This document shows, piece after piece, positions 28,809 to 36,508 of a stretch of DNA of 36,747 nt. This DNA is from a virus, in IMG/VR virus record IMGVR_UViG_3300027730_000070, positions 1 through 36,747 of that record. One strand, written 5' to 3'. Made by a program: the position numbers and the translations under genes. Position 1 is the stretch's first letter. Every line of letters begins with the position of its first letter. The notes beneath the pieces were generated by a model. The model did not search any database, had not been told where the DNA came from, and saw only the letters and a program-made list of their open reading frames with translations.

Positions 28809-29759
28809 TTAGCTATGGGTTGCCATTAAGTTGATCATGAATGAGTCGTTCAATATACGAGCCACAAATGGGTGCTGCCAGCCGACTGAACCACGTTGAT
28901 TTAACGGGTCAGCAGATCCTGCAGATCCAAGAGGCTTAATATAGAAGTCCCCTGTTTCGCTTCGTAAGTTCACGACAGCATACGCCTCTTTTCCAACAAT
29001 AAAGTTGTTGTAAACAGGAGGTGTAGCAGCGCTTACGCTACCAACAGATGTATAGAGCCATCTGACGTTGCCGGTTGCGCCCCACTCAGAATCCAATACA
29101 ACCTTTTGGTTGCCTGGGTACTGAGATGAAGACACAAAGTTAGCGACGGACTCGAGGTCATCCAACAAATCTGTGTCAATGTAGCCCCAAAAAGCGGGCC
29201 GAATTGGAGTAGTTCCTATCTGATTAGACGCTACTACCACCTCAGAAATCATCTCAGCGTCGTTACCAAGCAGGATTTTAACCGCTGCATCGATATCTGG
29301 CTTTGTGAGCTCTGTAGGAGTTTGGCCGTTTACCCCGTTTGAGCATTGGAGAACCGAGCTAGTCGATGCCAATACGTCGCGGGTTACTTCGTCCATCGTT
29401 TGGGCTAAGTTCTGCGCCAAAAGACGTGCTGATTCGTTAAGGACTCTGTCCTCAACAGTCAACTCGACTTGGTTTGTCACAGTTACAAAGTTACCATAAA
29501 AGGATACGCGCGCTTTCAAGTCTGTGACTGAAAGAGGCGATCCTGGCGGGGTGACTCCATCGACCAATGGAATTGGTACAGTAGGAAGTCTCGCATATCT
29601 ACGGAACACAATAGTGTCGCCCATCTTCTCAGGAAGTACACGTTTCTGAGCGAATTTTGTATAAATCAGCGTTGGATACGCAGTCATTAACAAAAGACGA
29701 TCATAGTACTCCCGAACAGCTGGAGGTAGAACAGCGACTGTAGTAATTGAGCTACTCAT
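28809..29759 (-). CDS. Major capsid protein, N4 gp56-like
   Basis: 316 residues with the N4-gp56 family pattern: REYYDRLLLMTAYPTLIYTK, then KRVLPEKMGDTIVFRRYARL near the N-terminus, and VTVTNQVELTVEDRVLNESA. Mid-region I-D-A-A-V-K-I-L and E-V-V-V-A-S-N-Q-I segments and the end NDSFMINLMATHS agree. This is a HK97-fold shell protein. The scaffold-like gene lies upstream and the portal further upstream, the usual order. Confidence 0.8.
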   Translation of the reverse strand: MSSSITTVAVLPPAVREYYDRLLLMTAYPTLIYTKFAQKRVLPEKMGDTIVFRRYARLPTVPIPLVDGVTPPGSPLSVTDLKARVSFYGNFVTVTNQVELTVEDRVLNESARLLAQNLAQTMDEVTRDVLASTSSVLQCSNGVNGQTPTELTKPDIDAAVKILLGNDAEMISEVVVASNQIGTTPIRPAFWGYIDTDLLDDLESVANFVSSSQYPGNQKVVLDSEWGATGNVRWLYTSVGSVSAATPPVYNNFIVGKEAYAVVNLRSETGDFYIKPLGSAGSADPLNQRGSVGWQHPFVARILNDSFMINLMATHS

Positions 29760-29773
29760 CGTTTATTCCTCGT

Positions 29774-30436
29774 TTAATACCCCATGTTCTTCTGAGTCAA
29801 ATTCCTAAAATCCTCATCGCTCATGTCCTTGTATCTCTTAGCTTGCGAAACCGGTGTAGAGCTGCCCAAACTTGATAGACTACCCATTTGCTGGGAGTTC
29901 TTAATGATGCGATCTGCATCAGCGTTGCGCTCTTGTTTTTGGTTCGAGTTCCGATATGTATCGGAGTTTTTAGCTAAGTAATACGCCAGTTCATAGTCCT
30001 GAGACTTTTTAAGTGACTCCCGAAGCCCGGGATTGGTTTTAAAAAGTTCGGGTAAATACTTGGAGACAACCTCTTGATAATCGGGATGTCTTTGCGTCAT
30101 TTTAAGTTCTTCCAGCGTCATCTGAAACTGACCTGCAATTCTGTTGGAGTGCTTTTTAAACTCTCCTACTGTCATTACGTCAGAGTCTTGGAGACCATCA
30201 AACTCATCCGGCTGTTGATGCTGGGGAGCTTGGGGTCTTGCTGTTTGAGCTTGCATGAGCGCAAAATGATCCTTCATCATTCGGTTCTCATCCTCCGTTT
30301 GCTGCCTCTTCGCACGCTCCGCTTCTAAGGCGGATAGGGGTACTACCCTTTCCTGAGCGCCTGGTGACGAATAATTAGCATCTGGTGACACGGCGGCTGT
30401 CTGTGTTTGTTCGCCCGAAACGTGGTTTTCATCCAT
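29774..30436 (-). CDS. Scaffold-like protein
   Basis: 220 residues, hydrophilic and helical: Gln/Glu-rich coil (SALEAERAKRQQTEDENRMM), a middle DVMTVGEFKKHSNRIAGQF, and HPDYQEVVSKYLPELFKTNP, a signature seen in scaffolding proteins of podovirus capsids. It sits directly before the capsid gene. Expected to guide procapsid assembly and leave the mature head. Confidence 0.65.
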   Translation of the reverse strand: MDENHVSGEQTQTAAVSPDANYSSPGAQERVVPLSALEAERAKRQQTEDENRMMKDHFALMQAQTARPQAPQHQQPDEFDGLQDSDVMTVGEFKKHSNRIAGQFQMTLEELKMTQRHPDYQEVVSKYLPELFKTNPGLRESLKKSQDYELAYYLAKNSDTYRNSNQKQERNADADRIIKNSQQMGSLSSLGSSTPVSQAKRYKDMSDEDFRNLTQKNMGY

Positions 30437-30472
30437 CGTAGTTCTCCTGTTACGCCCGTTAAATCGGCGGCA

Positions 30473-30844
30473 TTATTGTGTTACGTAAGAGCTAGCTATT
30501 GAGGTTGTATCCCTGACAATCTCATCGCATGCCTTACCACCTAAAGTGATGAGCTTAGCTTCATCGAAAGGACGATCGGGCATATTGACTTCCCAACTGA
30601 TTTCACCAGTGGAGTTATCGACTTCCCCTACTATCATTCCGACTTGCGCCATTGGCTTTACACCGTAGGCTTTAATGTGTTTGATCATTACGGGCTTCCC
30701 TTCAACGTGACGATTAGACGGCTTAGCGAATACAACAACCCAATATTTCTCGCGTCGAGCACTATTGGCAGCGATGATTTGCTGTATTATCTTATTATCG
30801 TCTTCTATGATCGCGTCGCGGGTTTCCCCTGTTAATTGGACCAT
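30473..30844 (-). CDS. Conserved hypothetical in the packaging/capsid block
   Basis: 123 residues, alpha/beta: RREKYWVVVFAKPSNRHVEG, KPVMIKHIKAYGVKPMAQVG, then SWEVNMPDRPFDEAKLI. A small protein between portal and scaffold is common in podoviruses; its role is unknown. The SD AGGAG-like string lies before ATG 30844. Confidence 0.5.
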   Translation of the reverse strand: MVQLTGETRDAIIEDDNKIIQQIIAANSARREKYWVVVFAKPSNRHVEGKPVMIKHIKAYGVKPMAQVGMIVGEVDNSTGEISWEVNMPDRPFDEAKLITLGGKACDEIVRDTTSIASSYVTQ

Positions 30845-30856
30845 TCACTTTTCTCC

Positions 30857-31078
30857 TTAATACTTATAATTCCATGCCTCTGCAGGATAGCCTTTGCTAC
30901 CGTCAGAGTATGGCTTGATTCTATTCAGGTCATATTGCTCAGAATTCGTGTTGATTTTTCGGACTTCGCCTGATTGGGCGTTGTCTTGTACATCAAACGT
31001 CTTAGAAGCCATACCTGAACGATCACCTCGGGATACGTCTCTTTTAGACATAGCCTTTTCAGCTTTATAATCGGCCAT
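30857..31078 (-). CDS. Small hydrophilic protein next to the portal gene
   Basis: The ATG at 31078 is chosen: GAGGTG lies four bases upstream, while the open frame extends four codons further without support. The 73-residue product is polar and disordered-looking (KAEKAMSKRDVSRGDRSGMA; GSKGYPAEAWNYKY). It overlaps the portal stop by 14 bp. Function unknown. Confidence 0.5.
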   Translation of the reverse strand: MADYKAEKAMSKRDVSRGDRSGMASKTFDVQDNAQSGEVRKINTNSEQYDLNRIKPYSDGSKGYPAEAWNYKY

Positions 31079-33170
31079 TGGGCACCTCATTGGTTTGGTT
31101 TACTTGACCCATCTGGCCCTGTTGACCAGCTAGGTACTCTTCTACCGAAGGAGTTGCTGCTTGCTCTCCTTGGGCGGAAATCTTGACGTCGTCAGCCTTA
31201 ATCTGTTCTTCTTGCGCCTTATTGGACTGTTCCATCATGCGGACGATCGATAGGTATTTAATAAGGTTGTCATCATCGAGCATGGAAAGCTCGCGGACTG
31301 CCTTAGCTCTATCAAGGGCGGCAGAAGCTCTGTCATCGATAGCACGAGCTGCACGCTCGTCTTCGAGACCAAGGTTTGCCACGGCTCTTGTAAAGCGCTC
31401 TTTCGCTCCGGCGACCTTTTCGAGTGAAGAAGCCTTTTGGTTCTCCAATTGAGAGGCAAGAACGGCCTGTTGAACCTGTTGCTGTTGTTGTTGCTGTTGA
31501 GCGGCTTGTTTTTGGTTCTCTGCGATCTCTGCGTTGAGCTGGCTTCCACCTTGGATCGGGGCCGCTTTGACGAGCATTGCAGGGGTAATTGGGCTTCCTT
31601 GAGGACCACCTGTGAGCTGGTACACATCGACAAGCTGACGGAAGTGCATCTGACGTTGAGTATCGGTGAGCATTCCCTCTTGAACGGAGATGTCATACTT
31701 AATGAAATCTTTAGAATAGAACTGAGGAGTTGGCTGTCTGCCTAGGATTCTGGCTACCTTTTCTGGGCTCCATGTCTGGATGAGCTTCAATACTTTCTTA
31801 GAGAGGAGCTTCTGAGCGTAACGAAGGTTATCGAAGACTTGCTGTAGATTGTTTACCGAGGCTGCCTGTCTCATCATCATCATGACGCCTGTCTCATTGG
31901 CTGATGCAGGATTCCCGAAGGCAGCTTCATTTACCCCTAGGATTTCTGATGGGCCTTTAGAGAAGATCTCTTGAAGCTGGAAGAAGGAGGCTGGGATGTT
32001 TGCCGGTGCGATCTTTTCGATAGCGCCTGGTCTTGAGTTCTTATCGCGCCAGATAACGCGGCCTTGAGAAGTCTGGAAGAGGGAGCGAGGATTGATGACC
32101 GAATCCTCATCGGCGATGAATCCTGAGTTGATCTGCGAGTCATTTATATCGACCATTTGGGACAGAACTCGGTTTGTCAACCTCTGAGGACTGATCATGC
32201 AACGCGTAAGTGATTGTAGCTTGAGGCCCCAGAACTCTGATTCAGGTTCGAACACGCCGACGAAGGGTACAAAACTGTACTCGTCTAGGCCGAATTGGTT
32301 CTCCTGGGTCTTCATGTGAACATCGTTTAGGATGATGTGAGTCTCGATGAAGCGCTTGGGCTGTTGAACGACTTTGAGCTGAGGGTACTTGTCCAGCATG
32401 TAACGCATTGCGTCTTTTGGGCCTTTCCACTCGGTATATTCACCTGTCTGCTCATCCACTAAGACTGGGACTTTCTTCCACATCTGTTTATGAAATTCGT
32501 TATAGGCCATGAAGTCTTGACCATTAGGCTGGGTTTGGTAGGGAAGCCAGGTGAACTTATCATCTCTTGACCATCCAGATGAATGGATGTCCCACACGTC
32601 ATTCTCCATTGTAGGAAGCAATGATGCTGCCATTTCAGGAGTCATGTACTTGCGGCGCATTACATAACCACAATCGCTGAGGTCTAATTGTGTGAAATAT
32701 GGATCTGTGATAAACCCCGAATATGGTTCTCTTCCGAACTTTATGTCCCCATTTACTGGGTCTTCGCGGTAATCCATCCACACTGTGGCAAGGTTCCAGC
32801 CGGTTTTAATCCCGCCAGAGAAGGCATCTGAAATGTATTTGTAACCATCGCCTGCTTGATAAACGTATTGAAGTAGATCGGAGAGTTCATCAGCGGCTAG
32901 CTGGTCTTTTGATTCTTGGGGAACAACAATTGAACTTAGACGGTGCGACCTTTGATAGCCGTCAACCATATTGATATTTTTGCGGACGAGGTTGTAAACC
33001 CATTGGTTACGTCCAGCATCGAAGAGAAGCTGCTTTTCCTGAGCATCCCACTGGTCCCCGAGAAACATTCGCAGATCCGTATCAGCCAATGGATAGAACG
33101 GATTCCAGGCGTAGTACGCCTCCTGATAGAAGTCATTGTATTCATTGACGATGTTTATGCCTGTAGCCAA
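31065..33170 (-). CDS. Portal protein, P22-like
   Basis: 701 residues from TTG 33170, five bases after AAGGTG. Features: WNPFYPLADTDLRMFLGDQW, NLVRKNINMVDGYQRSHRLS, GWNLATVWMDYREDPVNGDI, VFEPESEFWGLKLQSL, and FGNPASANETGVMMMMRQAA in the crown/stem part. These match portals of the P22 gp1 type. A Gln run (about residue 560) leads into a long charged helix, expected to form the C-terminal barrel. The dodecamer is the DNA channel and motor dock. No other start codon gives the conserved N-terminus. Confidence 0.8.
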   Translation of the reverse strand: MATGINIVNEYNDFYQEAYYAWNPFYPLADTDLRMFLGDQWDAQEKQLLFDAGRNQWVYNLVRKNINMVDGYQRSHRLSSIVVPQESKDQLAADELSDLLQYVYQAGDGYKYISDAFSGGIKTGWNLATVWMDYREDPVNGDIKFGREPYSGFITDPYFTQLDLSDCGYVMRRKYMTPEMAASLLPTMENDVWDIHSSGWSRDDKFTWLPYQTQPNGQDFMAYNEFHKQMWKKVPVLVDEQTGEYTEWKGPKDAMRYMLDKYPQLKVVQQPKRFIETHIILNDVHMKTQENQFGLDEYSFVPFVGVFEPESEFWGLKLQSLTRCMISPQRLTNRVLSQMVDINDSQINSGFIADEDSVINPRSLFQTSQGRVIWRDKNSRPGAIEKIAPANIPASFFQLQEIFSKGPSEILGVNEAAFGNPASANETGVMMMMRQAASVNNLQQVFDNLRYAQKLLSKKVLKLIQTWSPEKVARILGRQPTPQFYSKDFIKYDISVQEGMLTDTQRQMHFRQLVDVYQLTGGPQGSPITPAMLVKAAPIQGGSQLNAEIAENQKQAAQQQQQQQQVQQAVLASQLENQKASSLEKVAGAKERFTRAVANLGLEDERAARAIDDRASAALDRAKAVRELSMLDDDNLIKYLSIVRMMEQSNKAQEEQIKADDVKISAQGEQAATPSVEEYLAGQQGQMGQVNQTNEVPNGRL

Positions 33171-33357
33171 GTCAGCACCTTCGGTTAAGTATAGCTGTAC
33201 GATATAGTCGTACGACTACCTTCCAATAAAGGTGCGGGTGCTACGTATTGGCATAGCTGTGAGATGATCAGTCTCGACCCGCGAAGTTCATTTTGCGCCG
33301 GCCTTCTTGTTTCTTATTTCCCTAAGGAAATCGGAAATCGGAAGGGTGGTTGGGCGC
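33171..33357 (-). other. 187-bp non-coding, structured stretch upstream of the portal gene
   Basis: No reading frame longer than about 12 codons with a start is seen on the coding strand. It holds GTACGA-N5-TCGTAC (33197-33213), an ATTTCC-N4-GGAAAT hairpin (about 33317-33332) next to a direct repeat GGAAATC, and a long-range pair GCGGGT/ACCCGC enclosing a GAGA/TCTC stem (about 33234-33292). Likely a leader or promoter region for the portal-to-capsid genes, or a small RNA. Confidence 0.4.
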
Positions 33358-33546
33358 CTACTTTTTCTTCTTGCTCATTTTACTAAGAGTCTCAGCAAGT
33401 ATCGCACGTTTTCGCATAGTCGGGTTAGACGAATCAGCCGCTTTCTTTAACTTGGCCGCTGGGATGTCTTCACCTTTCTTGACGTGCAATGCTTTCCTAA
33501 GAGCTCCGGGATGCTCTACAGCACCCTTAATCCAGTTCTTTGGCAT
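33358..33546 (-). CDS. Small conserved basic phage protein
   Basis: The start at 33546 forms TAATG with the upstream stop; an ATG two codons earlier is less likely. The 62-residue product reads PKNWIKGAVEHPGALRKALH and ends KMSKKKK. The W-I-K-G-A-x-x-H-P-G-A-L-R-(K/R) start is common in small phage proteins near portal/terminase genes. Nucleic-acid contact is likely from its charge. Function unknown. Confidence 0.6.
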   Translation of the reverse strand: MPKNWIKGAVEHPGALRKALHVKKGEDIPAAKLKKAADSSNPTMRKRAILAETLSKMSKKKK

Positions 33547-33653
33547 TAGCATTTGCCTTTTTTCATTGGCTTTTTCTTAACTTCGACCATCGCAACTACA
33601 GCCTTCGCAGGGGCCTTAGCTGGTTTAGCCTTAGGTTTATCTTTCTTTTTCAT
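33546..33653 (-). CDS. 35-residue Lys/Ala/Pro-rich peptide
   Basis: TTGGAG lies six bases before ATG 33653. The product (KKKDKPKAKPAKAPAKAVVA, then MVEVKKKPMKKGKC) has the composition of a histone H1-type tail. It ends in the TAATG overlap with the next gene. It may neutralise DNA charge or be a packaged small protein. The strong SD and exact coupling support expression. Confidence 0.5.
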   Translation of the reverse strand: MKKKDKPKAKPAKAPAKAVVAMVEVKKKPMKKGKC

Positions 33654-33691
33654 ACCGTACTCCAAATTTAGCTTGCAATAAATTCTTTATT

Positions 33692-34936
33692 CTAACGCCT
33701 AATATACATTCTTTCCATTTCCACAGCATCACTTTCTGTCATTCTTGTTGACTTTTGGTGAAAAAAGTGCGTGAACAATGCGTAACGTTGAGCATCCAAA
33801 CTATGATCGAACTTCTTAATAGGTTCATCGAGTCCCCTTTCCGAGGCTTTTGAGTCCCACAAATAGTTACTGTATTCTTTTATTGATTCAACACAATTCG
33901 AACATATTTTGTAAGTACCATTTGTTAAAAGCTGGCCTTGGAAGCGAATACCAGGCAAAACGTCGTTTGCTGCATCCGCTACATTCTTGACTCCGTTGCG
34001 CATCATCTCCTGACGAAGAGATGCGGCAGATGGGTCAATGTAAATCTGCTTTACATGGTAGCCGTCGATGAAATCGATGAAGTCTTTGACGTATTCATAG
34101 TCGGACTTCTGTCTCATGGTCTTCTTCGAATCGTAATAGTATTCCTTTTCCAACCACATATTAGGATAATTACCAGCGTTATAGCCAATAAGTACAAAAG
34201 CACAAGGGTTCGTGGTGCCATAGTCCACGCCCACAATGTAATAGCTTGCAGGTGCGTTGGGGTAAGGGATAACGTGAATTTTCTCGTCGAAGAAGTCATA
34301 GACGGCTCCTTCGGCAAGCACCCACTTTCCCTCGATGTATCGCTTGTGCCACAGTCCTTGATACTCGTTGGACAAGTCTTTGATGTACTTTTCCGAGAGC
34401 GACGGATTGTCTGTAATATTGAAGCTGAATGTTTTGAGATCAAGTTCCTTCTCCCGGTCTATGAAATCTCTCTTGAGCCAATGATACGGCGAATCAGGGT
34501 TAGTAGAAGCAAACAATTGGGCGCCCCTAACTGACAGACGAGAAAGCAGCATCTTAAAAAAGCTCTCTGGAAGTAATGTGGCCTCATCAATAAGACCACC
34601 TGAAAACTCAGATCCTCTAATCTTTGCCTCTGCCCTATCATCGTTCGCACCAACAACGTACATAACGCGATCATATAACTGAACTTCCCCCTTCCCTTGC
34701 TTGTAAACCACAGCCGATCCGACCAGGTCTTGAAGCGGGGCAATGATATTTCGTTTGATCGTCTTGTCTGTCCTTCCGCAAATCACAAGCGGTCCAGGTG
34801 GACCATTGGCGCAGAAATCTAGCCAGCGAAGCAGGGACACAAAGGATTTCCCGGCACGCACAGGTCCCTCGAAGATATTAATCCTAGCGTCAGACTGAAT
34901 GAAGGACTCTTGCTGCTTCTTGCTTAATTCCTGCAT
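33692..34936 (-). CDS. terL: Terminase large subunit
   Basis: 414 residues. ATPase: Walker A GPVRAGKS (24-31), Walker B LIDEAT (115-120), coupling motif STNP (144-147). Nuclease: D238 in VGVDYGT, D301 in YIDPS, and D377/D381 in FDHSLDA. This is a complete Terminase_3/6-type motor that drives DNA into the prohead through the portal and cuts concatemers. A dispersed-palindrome variant (34038-34056) overlaps the codons for HVKQIYI just before D301. TerS lies three genes upstream. Confidence 0.9.
   Translation of the reverse strand: MQELSKKQQESFIQSDARINIFEGPVRAGKSFVSLLRWLDFCANGPPGPLVICGRTDKTIKRNIIAPLQDLVGSAVVYKQGKGEVQLYDRVMYVVGANDDRAEAKIRGSEFSGGLIDEATLLPESFFKMLLSRLSVRGAQLFASTNPDSPYHWLKRDFIDREKELDLKTFSFNITDNPSLSEKYIKDLSNEYQGLWHKRYIEGKWVLAEGAVYDFFDEKIHVIPYPNAPASYYIVGVDYGTTNPCAFVLIGYNAGNYPNMWLEKEYYYDSKKTMRQKSDYEYVKDFIDFIDGYHVKQIYIDPSAASLRQEMMRNGVKNVADAANDVLPGIRFQGQLLTNGTYKICSNCVESIKEYSNYLWDSKASERGLDEPIKKFDHSLDAQRYALFTHFFHQKSTRMTESDAVEMERMYIRR
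34038..34056. repeat. Dispersed palindrome variant in terL
   Basis: ATGTAAATCTGCTTTACAT keeps seven-base outer arms (ATGTAAA/TTTACAT) with a five-base centre. Confidence 0.5.
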
Positions 34937-35149
34937 CTATAACGCCTTGAGTTTCTTGGCCAATTTCACTAAGGCAGATTCCCTATCCTCTCTACTTTTA
35001 AATGACTGAAAATATTCATTATGCGTCGTATTAAAACAAACCTGAAAAGGTCGGGCATATGATATCTCTCGGTCGTAAAAAGATATGGACTCAACATGAA
35101 CCAAATTTATTAATATGTTGTCGTCTACCTTTATCCATGTACTATCCAT
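34937..35149 (-). CDS. Small hypothetical protein between primase-like and terL genes
   Basis: 70 residues, ATG after GGAGAGAGA. A beta/alpha pattern (STWIKVDDNILINLVHVESI, then a basic end ALVKLAKKLKAL) looks like a small DNA- or RNA-contacting domain. Immediately upstream of the SD is the half-site GCTTTACA of the dispersed palindrome. Confidence 0.5.
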   Translation of the reverse strand: MDSTWIKVDDNILINLVHVESISFYDREISYARPFQVCFNTTHNEYFQSFKSREDRESALVKLAKKLKAL

Positions 35150-35302
35150 TCTCTCTCCTTTGTAAAGCTGAGGGTTTCTTTCTAGCCACCCTCAAAACCT
35201 TGGTTCCTTATGCTTTGGCTACCATAGCCGCCTCAAATAATCCTGATTGTCGACATACAGGCCGAGCGTCCTCGGTTTTTAGTGCAGATGATTCCTCGCA
35301 CC
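35150..35302. other. 153-bp non-coding stretch with hairpins
   Basis: No convincing gene. On the plus strand it holds TGAGGGT-N12-ACCCTCA (35169-35194) and CCGAG-CGTC-CTCGG followed by five T (35262-35280). A half-site of the dispersed palindrome touches the SD at its left end. Short open stretches on the minus strand are interrupted by stops and may be decayed coding DNA. Confidence 0.35.
35262..35280 (+). terminator. Rightward terminator-like hairpin
   Basis: CCGAG-CGTC-CTCGG-TTTTT. It is oriented against the genes here, so it would stop antisense transcription. Confidence 0.35.
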
Positions 35303-35704
35303 CTATCGGGTCTCCCCTAGATTTAATAGGCGTTCAGCCTCTTTAATTGATTCGTCTTTGTCCATGATTGCGGCCACTTCCCCTTTCTCTGCGGGAGGTA
35401 ATGGGAATTCTACCCCAACCCAAGCAGCAAGGATCATGATAGCTTCGGAGAGGGCGCACTTCCTGGTGTTCATTAGGTAAGAGATTGGGTCCCCGTCCAT
35501 GTTGCATCCATAGCAATGGTACTTAGATCCAAAGGCATGAAGAATAGAGCCACCCTTCTTGCACATAGGGCAATCACCTATTCTAATCTGGCCCTGCATC
35601 TCTGAGTCATGGAAGATATCAGAAGCGAAGGCCTTATAGAACTGTATGCCCTTCTCCGTTACTTTCTTCTGCAGGTCCTGCAGGAACGCTTTTTTGTACA
35701 TCAT
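35303..35704 (-). CDS. CHC2-type zinc-finger protein, primase N-terminal-like
   Basis: The start at 35704 follows GGGGTAAAG. The 133-residue product contains CPMCKKGG, then ILHAFGSKYHCYGCNMDGDP and ISYLMNTRKCALSEAI. This is the CHC2 zinc motif and flanking helix of DnaG-type primases, where it reads the initiation trinucleotide. No TOPRIM catalytic domain is present in this gene or beside it, so it cannot make primers alone. It lies between the terminase genes, overlapping terS by 71 bp. Confidence 0.65.
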   Translation of the reverse strand: MMYKKAFLQDLQKKVTEKGIQFYKAFASDIFHDSEMQGQIRIGDCPMCKKGGSILHAFGSKYHCYGCNMDGDPISYLMNTRKCALSEAIMILAAWVGVEFPLPPAEKGEVAAIMDKDESIKEAERLLNLGETR

Positions 35705-36191
35705 CTTTACCCCTTGCATACTTGTGCTTTAAAAAATCAATGAACTCTTTCAGCTCACCATTGAAGCCTTCGATTGTCTTAGGTTCTTCTTTCTGACCCA
35801 GCCATTGTTTACCGAGCCAGATTCCCATAGTTGCATTAGTTTTGGTTAGATTAAATTGGTTCTTTCTAAGTGCAATTTTGGCAGCTCCACAAACCTTTTC
35901 TTTTAATTCGCCAAACCCCATTCCAGTATGCTCTTGTAATCTTCGGTCTAAAGTCCTTACTCCTACCCGAAAAGCCCCGGCTATTTCCTCAGCAGTCGCC
36001 CCTAAATCCATCCAGTGAAGGACTGCTTCAAAGTCGATTGGCTTTGGAGGTAGCTTATCTGTTAGACCTTCCTGATCAAGGTCTGGTGTGATCAAAGGAA
36101 TCCTAGGGCGTCCACTTGACTTCTTAGAGTTGACTCTATTTGCAGCTACCTGCTTCTCAGTCATTGGTTTCTTGCCCTTGGATTTGGTCAT
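35634..36191 (-). CDS. terS: Terminase small subunit-like protein
   Basis: 185 residues. The N-terminus is basic (KSKGKKPMTEKQVAANRVNS). Residues 55-95 form a HTH: HWMDLGATAEEIAGAFRVGV, then RTLDRRLQEHTGMGF. The stretch ATMGIWLGKQWLGQKE (about 120-135) is seen in many TerS oligomerisation regions. TerS rings recognise the pac/cos site and recruit TerL. It lies upstream of TerL in transcription order, as expected. Confidence 0.65.
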   Translation of the reverse strand: MTKSKGKKPMTEKQVAANRVNSKKSSGRPRIPLITPDLDQEGLTDKLPPKPIDFEAVLHWMDLGATAEEIAGAFRVGVRTLDRRLQEHTGMGFGELKEKVCGAAKIALRKNQFNLTKTNATMGIWLGKQWLGQKEEPKTIEGFNGELKEFIDFLKHKYARGKDDVQKSVPAGPAEESNGEGHTVL

Positions 36192-36508
36192 TCTTCGTTC
36201 TCGCGATAGTGGTTAACTATCAAAGCCAACTGATCAGCGAGGTGTTGTTCCTCTGGATCGTCGGCGATGATTCTTATCTTTCCCTTAGGTCTTTCATTCA
36301 GAAGCTTCCGTATCATGTTGTGCTCGAACTTGGGCGCCTTGTAAGCAAATCCTTCGGTGAACTTCTTTAGCTCCTCATCAACTTCAGGATTTGGCTCGTA
36401 TGGCTGTCCTGTCTGGTTTGGGTCCCAGAACTTGGCGGCTCTTTCGAACGCGTCTCCGAAGTCGTAAGCTTTCCTATTATCCATAGGCCAGTTGCACTCC
36501 CCGCACAT
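36188..36508 (-). CDS. Hypothetical protein upstream of terS
   Basis: ATG 36508 forms TAATG with the GroES-like gene's stop, so it is preferred over an open extension to 36538. An alternative ATG (36484) lies 12 bases after GGGGAG. 106 residues: CGEC near the start, DFGDAFERAAKFWDPNQTGQ, then KAPKFEHNMIRKLLNERPKG and a helical end. Unknown function; perhaps a terminase-module accessory. Confidence 0.5.
   Translation of the reverse strand: MCGECNWPMDNRKAYDFGDAFERAAKFWDPNQTGQPYEPNPEVDEELKKFTEGFAYKAPKFEHNMIRKLLNERPKGKIRIIADDPEEQHLADQLALIVNHYRENEE

Noticed and set aside
31235-31696. 153-codon minus-strand frame
   Set aside because: It is an out-of-frame shadow of the portal gene's C-terminal helix region, Ser/Arg/Leu-rich without structure.
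33938-34534. 198-codon plus-strand frame
   Set aside because: It lies wholly antisense to the terminase large subunit's ATPase and nuclease regions and has no SD or motif.
35059-35346. 95-codon plus-strand frame crossing the non-coding gap
   Set aside because: It runs antisense through two genes, contains the terminator-like hairpin and has no SD.
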